Shown: positions 8,052-18,219 of the stretch, one piece after another
How positions within the stretch are numbered: the first letter of the stretch is position 1
Layout of the letters: each line of letters starts with the position of its first letter
Assembly: GCA_046482845.1 (NCBI GenBank)
Contig: JAWOEJ010000291.1
Span: 1-62,871, forward strand
Direction of reading: 5' to 3'
DNA from: DATFJZ01 sp046482845
Lineage (GTDB): Bacteria > Desulfobacterota > Desulfobacteria > Desulfobacterales > Desulfobacteraceae
DNA length: 62,871 nt
The notes under the pieces: generated by a model
Told to the model about the DNA's origin: nothing
Databases searched by the model: none
The model's input: the letters and a program-made list of their open reading frames with translations, nothing else
Translations under genes and position numbers: made by a program

Positions 8052-9596
8052 ATGAACACGGACAACCGCATTATTATTTTTGATACCACCTTAAGAGACG
8101 GGGAGCAGTCACCAGGCGCCAGCATGAATACGGCAGAAAAGCTTCGGATTGCCACCCAGCTTGAAAAACTCGGGGTGGATGTGATTGAAGCGGGGTTTCC
8201 AGCTGCTTCAGACGGTGATTTCAATGCCGTAAAAATGATTTCAGAAAAACTTGAAAAATCTGAAATTGCAGCCCTGTGCAGAACCTCTCTGACAGATATA
8301 AACAGGGCCTGGGAAGCCGTCAAATCAGCAAAAAAACCAAGAATCCACACTTTTATTGCCACTTCCGACATTCACATGGAGTACAAACTCAAAATGTCAC
8401 GGGACCAGGTCATTGAAAGTGCGGTAAATGCCGTTCAATACGCTTCAAAACTGACTGACAATATTGAATTCTCTGCTGAAGACGGCTCCCGGAGCGACCC
8501 GGATTTTTTATGCCGGATATTTTCTGCTGTGATCGAGGCCGGTGCAACCACGGTCAACCTTCCTGACACTGTGGGATACGCCGTTCCTGATGAATTTTCA
8601 AACCTTGTCAGATATATTATCAAAAACACCAGAAATATTGATCAGGCCGTGTTAAGCGTGCACTGCCACAACGACCTCGGTCTTGCCACGGCCAATACCC
8701 TGGCCGCCATAAAAGCCGGTGCGCGCCAGGCAGAAGTAACCATCAACGGGATTGGAGAACGGGCCGGTAATACCTCTCTGGAAGAAATTGTCATGTCCCT
8801 GAGCACCCGCCCGAATTTTTACCCGGAAAAAACCGCCATTGACACCACAGGCCTCTACCCCATCTCCAGGCTGGTCAGTATGATAACAGGTATCATGGTG
8901 CAGCCCAACCGTGCCATTGTCGGGGCCAATGCCTTTGCCCACGAAGCCGGAATTCACCAGGACGGGGTATTAAAAAATCCCATGACCTATGAAATCATGA
9001 AACCGGAAACCATTGGGCTGAACCGGAACAAACTGGTGCTGGGCAAACATTCCGGGCGCCATGCCCTGCATTCCCATATTGCTGACATGGGGTATAATCT
9101 CTCTGAAGAGGAGCTGAACACGGTATTTAAAAAGTTCAAACACCTTGCCGACAGAAAAAAGAACATCCTTGACGAGGATATCGAGGCATTGATAAACGAA
9201 GGCGTACTGAGAAGCAATGAGGTCTTTACCCTTGACTACCTGCACGTTGCCTGCGGCACCACAGTATATCCAACGGCAACGGTTCACCTTCATATCAACA
9301 ACCGGATGACCAAGGGGACAACAGAAGGCAACGGCCCCATAGATGCGGTTTTCAATACCATCTCACGGCTGACCGACACAAAATCAGAACTGCTCAGATT
9401 CTCCATCAGCGCCCTGACCTCGGGCACTGACGCCCAGGGAGAGGTCACAGTAAGGCTCAGGGAAGACGGCATGGTCGCCCTTGGAAAAGGGGCTGACCCG
9501 GATATTATTACGGCCAGCGCCCTGGCCTATATCAATGGACTGAACCGGCTGGAGTACCTTAAGGAAAATCCTGTGGTCAAACCTGAAACCATTTAA
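8052..9596 (+). CDS. leuA: 2-isopropylmalate synthase
   Basis: First committed step of leucine synthesis: acetyl-CoA plus 2-oxoisovalerate. The 514-residue protein has FDTTLRDGEQSPGASMN, EAGFPAASDGDFNAV, the metal motif SVHCHNDLGLATAN, and NGIGERAGNTSLEE, then a C-terminal leucine-binding regulatory domain from about residue 390. ATG 8052 follows TAGGAGA. It ends the plus-strand operon. LeuB and LeuCD are not in the window. The next gene converges with only 6 nt between stops and no clear terminator. Confidence 0.96.
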   Translation: MNTDNRIIIFDTTLRDGEQSPGASMNTAEKLRIATQLEKLGVDVIEAGFPAASDGDFNAVKMISEKLEKSEIAALCRTSLTDINRAWEAVKSAKKPRIHTFIATSDIHMEYKLKMSRDQVIESAVNAVQYASKLTDNIEFSAEDGSRSDPDFLCRIFSAVIEAGATTVNLPDTVGYAVPDEFSNLVRYIIKNTRNIDQAVLSVHCHNDLGLATANTLAAIKAGARQAEVTINGIGERAGNTSLEEIVMSLSTRPNFYPEKTAIDTTGLYPISRLVSMITGIMVQPNRAIVGANAFAHEAGIHQDGVLKNPMTYEIMKPETIGLNRNKLVLGKHSGRHALHSHIADMGYNLSEEELNTVFKKFKHLADRKKNILDEDIEALINEGVLRSNEVFTLDYLHVACGTTVYPTATVHLHINNRMTKGTTEGNGPIDAVFNTISRLTDTKSELLRFSISALTSGTDAQGEVTVRLREDGMVALGKGADPDIITASALAYINGLNRLEYLKENPVVKPETI

Positions 9597-9602
9597 CCCA
9601 AT

Positions 9603-10172
9603 TTACAATCCAAGGTATCCCTTTTTCAAATCAGGGTCGGCTTTTTCGCCCAGACTGTATGTATAGTACATCTGGGCAAACCCCTCATCCTTAATGGTGC
9701 CCTTGACCTTACCATTAATCTTCAGGGTCAGCCCTTTTCCCGGCACATATACAGACTCTGAAACAGACCCGACCTTCATGTCCTCATCCAGCCATGAGAC
9801 ATACTGCTCTATCTGAGCCCGGTGGGCGTCAACAAGTTCAGGCGGATTGGTCTTTTCCATTTCTTCAATAAACCCATTCTGTATCTTTTCAGCAGTGGCT
9901 TTATTGGTCAGGTAGTAGAGGTAAAAATGTTTTACCTGTTCTGATTCAATAATTTCCCCGGGGTCCTGTGTTGGATGCTCTAGATACAGCCCGCCGGCAA
10001 ACACCTTGACAAACACAAAGGCCTTTCTTAACGCCGTACCGTTTAAAGTCAGTTTTTTCCCTTCCACGACCTTGGTGTCTGGAAAGTCAACCCCGGCCAG
10101 TTCCTCTGCACAGACAAAGGGAGACAAAACAAAAAGCAGGATAAACAGTGATACACCCAAATTTTTAAACAT
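9603..10172 (-). CDS. Exported chalcone-isomerase-like protein
   Basis: A 189-residue protein with an N-terminal signal peptide (hydrophobic core about residues 6-19, cleavage near CAEE). The rest matches the chalcone-isomerase-like domain of bacterial exported proteins: FPDTKVVEGKKLTLNGTALR, KVFAGGLYLEHPT, LYYLTNKATAEK and a GxGLTLKINGKVKGTI strand. Bacterial members have no demonstrated isomerase activity and are probably periplasmic lipid- or small-molecule-binding proteins. Nothing links it to the neighbouring ilv genes except position. It has an AAGGAGT site before ATG 10172. Confidence 0.8.
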   Translation of the reverse strand: MFKNLGVSLFILLFVLSPFVCAEELAGVDFPDTKVVEGKKLTLNGTALRKAFVFVKVFAGGLYLEHPTQDPGEIIESEQVKHFYLYYLTNKATAEKIQNGFIEEMEKTNPPELVDAHRAQIEQYVSWLDEDMKVGSVSESVYVPGKGLTLKINGKVKGTIKDEGFAQMYYTYSLGEKADPDLKKGYLGL

Positions 10173-10395
10173 AATACACTCCTTTTAATTTTTACAATAA
10201 ACGTTTTAGATGATAAACACTGTTTTTCACATGACACACTTTTAAAAATTTTACCAGATTTTTTTATTTTTTTCTCAGGTCTGGTTACCCCCGCCGAAAT
10301 TCCCGGTCCTGACAGAACACCCACTGGAAAGGGGCTATTCAAAACACAGGATAACCCCGTGTCATGAGTGTCACTTCCGATTGAACCGCAATAAT

Positions 10396-10884
10396 TCATC
10401 CGTTTTCCCTGTAAAGGGCCAGCAGGCCGGACCTGGCCAGCTTCTTTATGCCAAAGGGGCGCAAAAGCATGAGCAGTTCATCTATTCTGTCCTGTTTTTC
10501 CGTTACTTCAAAGGTTAAGCGCTCTTTTCCGCTGTCAACCAGTTTGGCGTTAAACTCTACCATAATCGCATTAATATCTTCCCGGTTTTCCGGCAATACA
10601 TGAACGCAGACAATGGCAAGCTCCCGTTTGACCGCCTCTTTGCCCGTCATATCCCTGAGCTTGATCACATTGGTCAGCCGTCTGATCTGTTTCATGCACT
10701 GCTCCAGCTGAAGGGAATCTGCCCAGGTGGTGATGGTGATTCTGGACATTTCAGGATTTGCCGTGGGTGCTCCGCAGATGGTTTCAATATTATAGCCCCT
10801 GCCTGCAAAAAGGCCGGTAATCCGTGCTGTAACTCCTGGTTCATTTTCCACAAGCATGGTGAGAATATGCTTTTCCCGGGTCAT
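10396..10884 (-). CDS. Orphan acetolactate synthase small-subunit paralogue
   Basis: A 162-residue protein starting MTREKHILTMLVENEPGVTA with FAGRGYNIETICGAP, clearly homologous to the ilvN product at 4695 and complete. It lies on the opposite strand with no large subunit beside it. It could partner the IlvB encoded at 2970 to give a second regulatory mode, or serve a second AHAS elsewhere. It stands 35 nt downstream of the prkA-like gene at 10919, so it may be read from that operon. An AGGAGA site precedes ATG 10884. Confidence 0.88.
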   Translation of the reverse strand: MTREKHILTMLVENEPGVTARITGLFAGRGYNIETICGAPTANPEMSRITITTWADSLQLEQCMKQIRRLTNVIKLRDMTGKEAVKRELAIVCVHVLPENREDINAIMVEFNAKLVDSGKERLTFEVTEKQDRIDELLMLLRPFGIKKLARSGLLALYRENG

Positions 10885-10918
10885 AAAAATCTCCTGTTCT
10901 CATTTTCCTTAATGCTGA

Positions 10919-13276
10919 TTATTTGAATTTATCGGCCAGACTGCTGTCAATCACATAAATACACACCTCATTGGCGCCCTGCCTTGTGTAATCGAATTTT
11001 TTTATCATATTTCCCATGAGAAATTCAACATCACTTTTGATTCTTTTATCATAGGTTTTAAACTCCTCCGTTTCAAAATCTTTTATGGCCCGCCTGAAAT
11101 TATCATTTTTAAGAAAGGGGTCAAGAACCTTTTTCTTTAAATTATGCACATATCTTTCATGGAGACTGTTAAAGAGCTTTGTTTCTGAAATATCTTTTTC
11201 CTCAACCATGATCTCTTTGGAAAGGGCCTCAGTGGTGTATTGTTTTAACACATCAAGGCGCATGCCTTCCCGTCTTTTTTTATCATAATTATCCGCAAAA
11301 AGCCGGTTTTCTATACTTTCAAGGAAATCCTCGCTCACATTCAGGGGTTCTCCGGTAAAAATACAATTCACCTGGGCGCCTGTTTCAAAATTGACAGCAG
11401 AGATATAATTTTTAATGTCCTTGGTTATCCTTTCCTCATTATAGTAGTAAAGGGACTCCTTTACCTGCTGAAGCACGGTGTAATCATACATGCGTAAGAT
11501 GGATTCCAGAAATCCATCCGGTATCATATGGGGTCTGTCCTTAATCAGAGATCTGAAAAAAGAGCACAGAACCGGCATGTTGATCAGTCTGTCCTCCTTG
11601 GCATACCTGGAATAGAACTGATCAAATATACGAATGGAATCCCGTCCTGAAACCCCCTCATTTCCTTCAGATTCAGATTCTGCAATGATTTTGCGCCACA
11701 TTTTGGATGTCAGTGCTTTTCTGTCATCATCATGAAGCCACTCTGGAAGATGCCCTGAATAGAGTTCAATTTTTAAAAGCATGAGGTTTTCATCGCAGTA
11801 ACGCCTGTATTTCACGGGGTCCTTTATCCATTCAGAAAGGCTTTTTGACTTTTCCTTTAACCTGGAGGCAATAATGATCCGTGCAAAATTCTCCATGACC
11901 ATGGGCAGAAAACTCTCGTCAATATGCCGTCCAAAAATATTATGATAGATCTTCACCTCTGTTTTGATATCAAGAACATAGGGAATATTAATATATAAAA
12001 TTCGATCGGAAAAAGAGGGGAAATCCTTGATATTGTTCTTATCTTCAGGATTCATAAGGGCAAGAAAAAGGGAGTTGACCTTTTCCTCCAGATCTTCAAC
12101 TTTGTGGACCGCCTCACTGATAATATTGTGGAGTTCAACCATCCGCTCGGTGTTATGGGATTTTATATCCATCAATGCATAAATACCATTGTTGGTTTTG
12201 GCATACCTGGAATAGATATAATTAATCACATTGGAATCCTGAAAAAGCCTGTTTATACGGTTCTGCAGCATCTGATTGGACATGACGATTTCCCGTAACG
12301 GCTTGTCACCGGGATTGAACACACTGATCCCCATACCCAGGCGCCGGTTAAAATAATACGGCCTGGCATAGAGCATATCAAATACCTTTTCAGGGGTGCC
12401 TAACCGTTCCAGAAGGGCCTGGTAAATGGAAGCACATATGGTGCACGGCTCTTCCTTGAACACCCATTCATACTCTTTTTCAGTAAAGAGCCGCCATTTG
12501 AATTTATCATTTTTAATCAGCCGGTCCAGAAGGCTGCGCCTCTGATTCACCGGCACAATGAGCAAAGGATTGTCATGGGATATACAGGGAATCTCAATAA
12601 ATTTCTTATCCCCCACTGGAACGGCTTCAGATTTCAACTTTTTCTTCACCCCGTTCTCACCGGAAGAATCAATGAGCTGAACCAGTTTTTCAATGGCGGA
12701 AACAGTTTCACCTCCCCCTGGATCACCTAATTTTTTTACGTCAAGGCGCCAGATCACTTCATACCGCATGCCCCCGGGGGTATTGGCATATTTTTCAAAT
12801 TTTTTCAGAAGATTGTTCAAAAAAGTACTTTTACCGCATCCATGGGGGCCGTAGAAAATATAAATGCGATTCTGCTGGGCGCCGTGGCGCAGGCCCTCCA
12901 TGTGTTTCATCAATCTGTTGGCAAACAGACGGTCTGTAAAATACGGATTGTCCGACCCTTCTTCAAACAGACGGGAACAGTCATAATCCGTAAAATTAAA
13001 CTCATCTGGATCATCTGCTATGGAATCATCAATCACATCCACATGGGTGGTCATCATGTCATAAAAGGTTTGAAAAATATTTCTGATGATCAAAGAGGGA
13101 TTTTCAGACAAAAGATCCAGAAAATGATAAAACGAGACAGGCTTTAATCTTTTAAAATCTGAATCATCCCTGTTCAGAAACTCAACCGCCTCTTTCCCGG
13201 ATAAAATTTCGCTGCTTTGCTCTGCAACGGTTTGAACAGAACTTTTTTCTTGTTTTCCGGTCTTGTTGTTGTCCAT
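10919..13276 (-). CDS. Divergent PrkA-like AAA+ protein (second paralogue in cluster)
   Basis: A 785-residue protein of the PrkA type: an AAA+ core with Walker A GPHGCGKSTFLNN (about residue 143), an ExCTIC cysteine pair about residue 275, and a long helical C-terminal region ending CIYVIDSSLADKFK. Overall order resembles PrkA at 16139 but identity appears low and the Walker A differs (GEPGNGKT there). The frame opens at 13339 within spoVR; ATG 13276, with GGGAGATG upstream and 5 nt after the spoVR stop, is the better start. It is the last gene of the prkA-yeaH-spoVR set. Kinase activity is not shown by the sequence. Confidence 0.75.
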   Translation of the reverse strand: MDNNKTGKQEKSSVQTVAEQSSEILSGKEAVEFLNRDDSDFKRLKPVSFYHFLDLLSENPSLIIRNIFQTFYDMMTTHVDVIDDSIADDPDEFNFTDYDCSRLFEEGSDNPYFTDRLFANRLMKHMEGLRHGAQQNRIYIFYGPHGCGKSTFLNNLLKKFEKYANTPGGMRYEVIWRLDVKKLGDPGGGETVSAIEKLVQLIDSSGENGVKKKLKSEAVPVGDKKFIEIPCISHDNPLLIVPVNQRRSLLDRLIKNDKFKWRLFTEKEYEWVFKEEPCTICASIYQALLERLGTPEKVFDMLYARPYYFNRRLGMGISVFNPGDKPLREIVMSNQMLQNRINRLFQDSNVINYIYSRYAKTNNGIYALMDIKSHNTERMVELHNIISEAVHKVEDLEEKVNSLFLALMNPEDKNNIKDFPSFSDRILYINIPYVLDIKTEVKIYHNIFGRHIDESFLPMVMENFARIIIASRLKEKSKSLSEWIKDPVKYRRYCDENLMLLKIELYSGHLPEWLHDDDRKALTSKMWRKIIAESESEGNEGVSGRDSIRIFDQFYSRYAKEDRLINMPVLCSFFRSLIKDRPHMIPDGFLESILRMYDYTVLQQVKESLYYYNEERITKDIKNYISAVNFETGAQVNCIFTGEPLNVSEDFLESIENRLFADNYDKKRREGMRLDVLKQYTTEALSKEIMVEEKDISETKLFNSLHERYVHNLKKKVLDPFLKNDNFRRAIKDFETEEFKTYDKRIKSDVEFLMGNMIKKFDYTRQGANEVCIYVIDSSLADKFK

Positions 13277-13281
13277 GCTGA

Positions 13282-14943
13282 TCACATCTCCCTTTTTTGG
13301 AGCTTTCGGTCTCCCATAATATACAGCACCTTTTTCCATGTTACAGAAGGCTTTTCTTTCTTTGGCTGGGCAGGAAAGGAAGGGTGCCAGAAATCCACCC
13401 CAGGCTTGCTGCCCGACGGGTCTTTAACCGGCTCAAAGGTTTCAAGTTTCACAGGCCCCCCCCAGAGATATTCAATCCCCACCATGGTATTGTTAATAAA
13501 ATCCTTTTTCAGGGGCTTGCCTTCAAATTTATGAATCAGGTACAAGGGGCCATGCTGGGTTTTTTCATGGTCAACCGTTATAACAGGGGGATGATAAAGG
13601 GTATCAATGATCATATCCCTGTAGTCATCGGCATTTCTGGATTTTACATAGTACTCCCAGGCCATTTTTGCACGGTTCAACCGTTTCCCTGACACAAAAA
13701 GTCTGTGCCTGTTTACAAAATCCTGATCAATAAACTGATTGACAAATGTAAAGTCACACATATTCTCTCGTACGGCAAAGAGCAAATCCATGCCTCTGCC
13801 CTGATACGCGGTGTTATTGTATTTTTTCCGTTTAACTTCATCCCGTTGAAAAAAATAATCAAAGGAATAACAGCCTCGATCTCCCATATCCCTGATATGG
13901 TACAGCAGGCGCATGCCAAGGGCATAGGGATTCAACCCCACCTTGGGCATGGATGTTACTGTGGCATTTACTTTGGCAAAATCTGTTTCATGCCCTTTTA
14001 TCCGGTTGTCCTGCATAAAAAGGGTTTCGTGCCAGAAGCTGGCCCAGCCCTCATTAATGGTCTTGGTTCTTATCTGGGGCTGAAAAAAAAGAGATGTTTC
14101 CCTGACGATCTCAATGACGGACTTCATCCACTGATTTTCCTCTTTTTTCAATAAAGCAGAATTCTGGATGATATACTCCATCACATCCAGTTTTTTCTTT
14201 TCTTTTTTCTCCAGGTTTTTTTGAAACATGGCCTCAAATTCAGGGTGTTTTGCAATCACCTCTGAAAAAAACATATTCTCCTGAAAATCGGTATTCTCTT
14301 TTTTCAGGGTATTATAGCGTTCAATCTCCTTTAAAAAAGTATTTTGACTTTCTTTTTTTTCCTGCTGGAGAAACACATCAAAATAATAGTCCAGTTTACA
14401 GATATTTTTCCGCCCGTTCTCGCTGAACCGCCGGGACAGCTGGTTCTGATAGCCTATAATATTGTCAACTCCCCTGGCAAATTCAATCACATAGTCTACC
14501 CACCGCCCCTTTTCAGAACGGTACCTGGCTATGATACGCTTGTCGCTGAGGGCCTGGCCGGTGAAATCATAATCCCAGGTATGACTGAAAAACAAATTGT
14601 TCTGAAAAAAATCAATGTGACCCAGTACATGATAAAAAATCATCACGTTGAGCCAGTCCGGATTGTTGTCATTGTAGAAAGAAATGGCAGGACGGGTATT
14701 GATAACCGTTTCATAGGGATTGCCCGGATAGAGTTCATACATGCCCTTGCCCGACAGAACCTTTACATCATGCACCCAGTAATCATACAACGTCGGAATC
14801 ATCACCTTTGGGGAAAGTTCCAACATATCCCGGTTGGTAACAATATACTCCAGGGTCTCGTTATCAAAGGTAAGCCCTGCATCCCTGGCTCTTTTCTTGC
14901 AGCCTTCCATAATTTTCTTGACATGCTGGTCGATAATTTCCAT
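13282..14943 (-). CDS. SpoVR family protein (YcgB-like)
   Basis: The 553-residue protein has the SpoVR core: NTRPAISFYNDNNPDWLN, VLGHIDFFQNNLFFSHT and NEGWASFWHETLF, with conserved His and Glu residues that look like metal ligands. SpoVR proteins were named for spore cortex formation in Bacillus, but in proteobacteria they occur with PrkA (YeaG) and YeaH in stress or starvation regulons. Molecular function is unknown. The start at 14943 is 26 nt after the yeaH stop. A charged central stretch (about 215-260) is predicted coiled coil. Confidence 0.93.
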   Translation of the reverse strand: MEIIDQHVKKIMEGCKKRARDAGLTFDNETLEYIVTNRDMLELSPKVMIPTLYDYWVHDVKVLSGKGMYELYPGNPYETVINTRPAISFYNDNNPDWLNVMIFYHVLGHIDFFQNNLFFSHTWDYDFTGQALSDKRIIARYRSEKGRWVDYVIEFARGVDNIIGYQNQLSRRFSENGRKNICKLDYYFDVFLQQEKKESQNTFLKEIERYNTLKKENTDFQENMFFSEVIAKHPEFEAMFQKNLEKKEKKKLDVMEYIIQNSALLKKEENQWMKSVIEIVRETSLFFQPQIRTKTINEGWASFWHETLFMQDNRIKGHETDFAKVNATVTSMPKVGLNPYALGMRLLYHIRDMGDRGCYSFDYFFQRDEVKRKKYNNTAYQGRGMDLLFAVRENMCDFTFVNQFIDQDFVNRHRLFVSGKRLNRAKMAWEYYVKSRNADDYRDMIIDTLYHPPVITVDHEKTQHGPLYLIHKFEGKPLKKDFINNTMVGIEYLWGGPVKLETFEPVKDPSGSKPGVDFWHPSFPAQPKKEKPSVTWKKVLYIMGDRKLQKREM

Positions 14944-14969
14944 ACCTTCTCCCGGTTTGAGTTGACTGT

Positions 14970-16139
14970 TCAGGAAATAAGGTATTTTATTCCCTGGATA
15001 ATCCGTGTATCATCGGAATCCTCACTGAGAACATCCATTCTTAAAAAATCCTTGTGTTTTTCCAAAAGATTTGATGCCTTGATATATTTTTCCACCTCGG
15101 TCTGACTGGATGAGGAATATGAATGCTCGGCAATGGTAATTCCGATTCTGGCAGCGTATCCAAGCATTTTTTCGATTTCTGCCAGGGTTTCCTTTCCCTC
15201 CTTGTCCCAGTCATCCCCGTCTGTCCCGTAGAACACATAAATATTATAATCCCTTGCCAGATTCTCTTTTTCTACAATCTCATTGACCAGACTGAACGCT
15301 GAGACCACCCTGGTTCCTCCGGCCACCCTGTAGGAGTAGTACCTGTAAAAGTCAGCCACCTCTTTTGCCTCTGTATCATGGAGAATAAACCGTGTTTCCA
15401 CCTGTTTTTCATACTGGTACAGCAGCCAGGAATAAATCATGACATGCTGGGACACAACGGTCTGGGTGGGCTTTCCCCCCATTGATCCTGAATAGTCCCG
15501 CAGAAAGAAGATCAATGCCTGGGATTCATAGGCCTTTTCCCTGGAAAGGATGCGGTAGATCATGTCTGAAGGAGAAATAATAAATTTCAAGGGGTCAATA
15601 TCGTTTATATCTGAAATATTATCCAGACTGATATTGGTCTGAACAATCCGTTTCAGGGTGGCCTTTTTGTCGAGCATCTGACCAAACCCCCTGTTTTTGT
15701 CTGTCATCTCATAAACATAGCGTGCCAGGGTTCTTTTTTTTCCTTTGTCCTGGAGGTTGGGCAGTTCAAAATCCTCGGACAACACCCTGCCGAGATCATA
15801 GGCATTGGATTCAAATTCATGTTCTCCACCAGACCCCTGTCCCGGGCCCTCCCCTTCTCCTTCTTCTCCTTCCTGTTCTGACGGGCGTATGGGCTGTTCA
15901 CCGATGATATCGCCCTCTTCGCCTTCTCCTGTCCCGCCTGTGGGTTCCCCTTCACCGCTTTGTTCATCAAAATCAATCTCATCATGGACAAATTTCTCTT
16001 CAACCGTTGTGGGAACAATAACAATTCTGTCCTTGCCGCCCTGTACAGGCTTTACAATGCGGCCGATACGGATCTTTTTACTGAATCCGTCCTCCTGCCT
16101 CTGTTTGTCCCTTTCCAGAAGTTCATCCAGAGTAACCAT
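14970..16139 (-). CDS. YeaH/DUF444 family protein
   Basis: The 389-residue protein has an N-terminal KKIRIGRIVKPVQGGKDR segment, a low-complexity acidic Gly/Glu stretch (about residues 75-115) and a C-terminal von Willebrand A-like domain. FLRDYSGSMGG corresponds to a DxSxS metal site (about 230). DUF444 members are always found near PrkA and SpoVR, and YeaH acts with the YeaG kinase in E. coli nitrogen-starvation responses. The ATG overlaps the prkA stop (TAATG), indicating translational coupling. Confidence 0.93.
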   Translation of the reverse strand: MVTLDELLERDKQRQEDGFSKKIRIGRIVKPVQGGKDRIVIVPTTVEEKFVHDEIDFDEQSGEGEPTGGTGEGEEGDIIGEQPIRPSEQEGEEGEGEGPGQGSGGEHEFESNAYDLGRVLSEDFELPNLQDKGKKRTLARYVYEMTDKNRGFGQMLDKKATLKRIVQTNISLDNISDINDIDPLKFIISPSDMIYRILSREKAYESQALIFFLRDYSGSMGGKPTQTVVSQHVMIYSWLLYQYEKQVETRFILHDTEAKEVADFYRYYSYRVAGGTRVVSAFSLVNEIVEKENLARDYNIYVFYGTDGDDWDKEGKETLAEIEKMLGYAARIGITIAEHSYSSSSQTEVEKYIKASNLLEKHKDFLRMDVLSEDSDDTRIIQGIKYLIS

Positions 16140-18202
16140 TATTTGTCATCCTCCTGGCTGCAGAAATACTCTATGGTTTTCTGGGCACAGGTTGGACAAT
16201 AGCCCAGTTTTTCCGTCATGGTGCTGATCATGCGGTCATGGAGCTTCTGATTTTCCTCATTGGTTCTATTGGCCAGGGCGCCCACCAGACTGCCGGCACC
16301 GGCAATATCAGATTTTAGCCTCACATCGGTGATGGCCTTGACCAGCTCAAGATTATCCATAAAATCGTAATCCGGCTCAACTGAAATCTTCTGACCGTAA
16401 ATCTTTCTTATTGTATTTCTAAAGGAGGAGCGCTGCTCTTCTGTTTTAAGGCCCAGCCGTTCTTCAACATTATTGATATATCTTTCATCAATCTTCATGG
16501 CCTTAAGCTCCCCGGTCTGGGGATCCTTGTACTTCCACATCATGTCAGGCCCCAGATATTCAGCATCTATGCCGATAATCATATTCACATAGTTCATTAC
16601 ATCTTTTTTAATGGCCAGCGGTTCATCCATGTAGGCATTGAACATCTCGGTCATTATCCTCTCCCTGTACAGCCCCCGGGCGGTTTTCAGATCTTCCATA
16701 TACTTGGTTCTGTCCCCGGGCTCTGATACATAGTCCAGTACCACCTTTTCCAGGGTTTTAAAAATATCCAGGGCAAACATACAGGTCCCCTCGTTGGTTT
16801 CAGAGCTTTCAAGCAGAAGCTGAATGGCCCGGCCAAGGTTGCGCTGTCCCAGCCCTTTCTGACCGAACCGCCTGGTAATATCAATTTCCTGATTCAGGGT
16901 ATCAATAAGTTCAGCCAGGGTTTTTAAACTCTTTTCTCCAGCCACCTCCCCTGCGGCGAGTTTCATGGTTTCCACAGGGGTGAGCTTTTCAGATTTCGGC
17001 AGCCGGGTCAGCACCACACCCACAGATGCGGCATAGTTCAAATTGGGATCCTGATGAAGATTTTCACGGTTGATGGTGCTTTTTACATCATTGCCGATTG
17101 CGTACTCTGTCAACTCCTTCTGGAGCTTGTAATCGGTATTGTGAGCCACATAGGAGATACGGCAGCGGTCAACAATGGGGGCTTCCTCTCTTTCCGCCAG
17201 AAACGAGTTGAATTCTGAATTGTTGCTTGTGGCAATGATCAAGGTGTCAATAGGCCACTTAAACCCGTCAATTTCAATATTGCGGTTCTGGATCACGCCA
17301 AGGTATACCTGAACCAGATCTTTTTTGTTCTTGTAAATTTCATCACTGAAATGAATGCCTCCTCCGGCTACCCTGGCAAGGGCCCCCCGTCTCAGGTCAA
17401 ACCGATAGGGATTGTTGGTGTCTGTAATGTGCAGAAGCCTCTGAATGGACTCTTCCCCTAAAAGATCCACTGCAGAAGAGGTGATCTTGTCCTTGGCCGG
17501 GTACTTCCCTGTTATGGTGCCAAGGCTTTCTATCATGGGCACAGGGACAACTTCCACCATGGACAGCATTTTATCCATATCATTGTCAGCATATTCCAGG
17601 ATCTGATTCCAGATATATCCGGAGCAGGCACCCAGGGGCCGGTATTTTTCAAACAGGAGATCGATTTCCTTGTCAGAAAAGTTAAAGGTTTTTGCCAGGT
17701 AATCCTGTGTTTCAGCCCGGGTTTCACAAAGCCCCATGGCCAGGACCATGGGATCCTCATAGGTCTGGGATTCAATGGTTTTAATCCTGCCGTATCCCTC
17801 AAGCCGGTCAAGATCTGTAAACCTGAAGGTATACTTTCTATTCTCTTTCTGGGACAGGAACTCCCGGTACCGGTCACAGAGATAGTCTACAAAAAAGGTT
17901 TTTCCATTGCCTGGTTCTCCCACAAGCACGTAGGCCATCTCCCTGGAAGACCCCCCTTCTGAAGCATCCTTGACAAAGGAGACAAAACTGTTGATCTCAT
18001 CGTACATCCCCACCAGATGCTTTTTACCTTTGCTGAACAAATCAAAATGATACGTGCTCCTCCCCTTGACCGTTATTTTATCAACACCAGCACTGAGGAT
18101 CATTCGTGTGACGCCCTGAAAGGCATCCTCAAAGGTTCTTTTTCCCCTTCGAACCGCATCAATATGATTCATAAGAGATTTTGGATCATAATTTTCGCCC
18201 AT
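16139..18202 (-). CDS. prkA: PrkA serine protein kinase (YeaG-like AAA+)
   Basis: The 687-residue protein begins MGENYDPKSLMNHIDAVRRG and has an AAA+ PrkA domain with Walker A VGEPGNGKTFFVDYL (about residue 93) and a sensor region IATSNNSEFNSF. The C-terminal PrkA domain has YMEDLKTARGLYRERIM and ends with CPTCAQ. Family members have reported serine kinase activity and a role in stress and nutrient limitation. It is the first gene of a four-gene operon (prkA, yeaH, spoVR, prkA-like). An AGGAGG site precedes ATG 18202, and a perfect palindrome lies just upstream. Confidence 0.93.
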   Translation of the reverse strand: MGENYDPKSLMNHIDAVRRGKRTFEDAFQGVTRMILSAGVDKITVKGRSTYHFDLFSKGKKHLVGMYDEINSFVSFVKDASEGGSSREMAYVLVGEPGNGKTFFVDYLCDRYREFLSQKENRKYTFRFTDLDRLEGYGRIKTIESQTYEDPMVLAMGLCETRAETQDYLAKTFNFSDKEIDLLFEKYRPLGACSGYIWNQILEYADNDMDKMLSMVEVVPVPMIESLGTITGKYPAKDKITSSAVDLLGEESIQRLLHITDTNNPYRFDLRRGALARVAGGGIHFSDEIYKNKKDLVQVYLGVIQNRNIEIDGFKWPIDTLIIATSNNSEFNSFLAEREEAPIVDRCRISYVAHNTDYKLQKELTEYAIGNDVKSTINRENLHQDPNLNYAASVGVVLTRLPKSEKLTPVETMKLAAGEVAGEKSLKTLAELIDTLNQEIDITRRFGQKGLGQRNLGRAIQLLLESSETNEGTCMFALDIFKTLEKVVLDYVSEPGDRTKYMEDLKTARGLYRERIMTEMFNAYMDEPLAIKKDVMNYVNMIIGIDAEYLGPDMMWKYKDPQTGELKAMKIDERYINNVEERLGLKTEEQRSSFRNTIRKIYGQKISVEPDYDFMDNLELVKAITDVRLKSDIAGAGSLVGALANRTNEENQKLHDRMISTMTEKLGYCPTCAQKTIEYFCSQEDDK

Positions 18203-18219
18203 GTTTACCTCCTGTAAAT

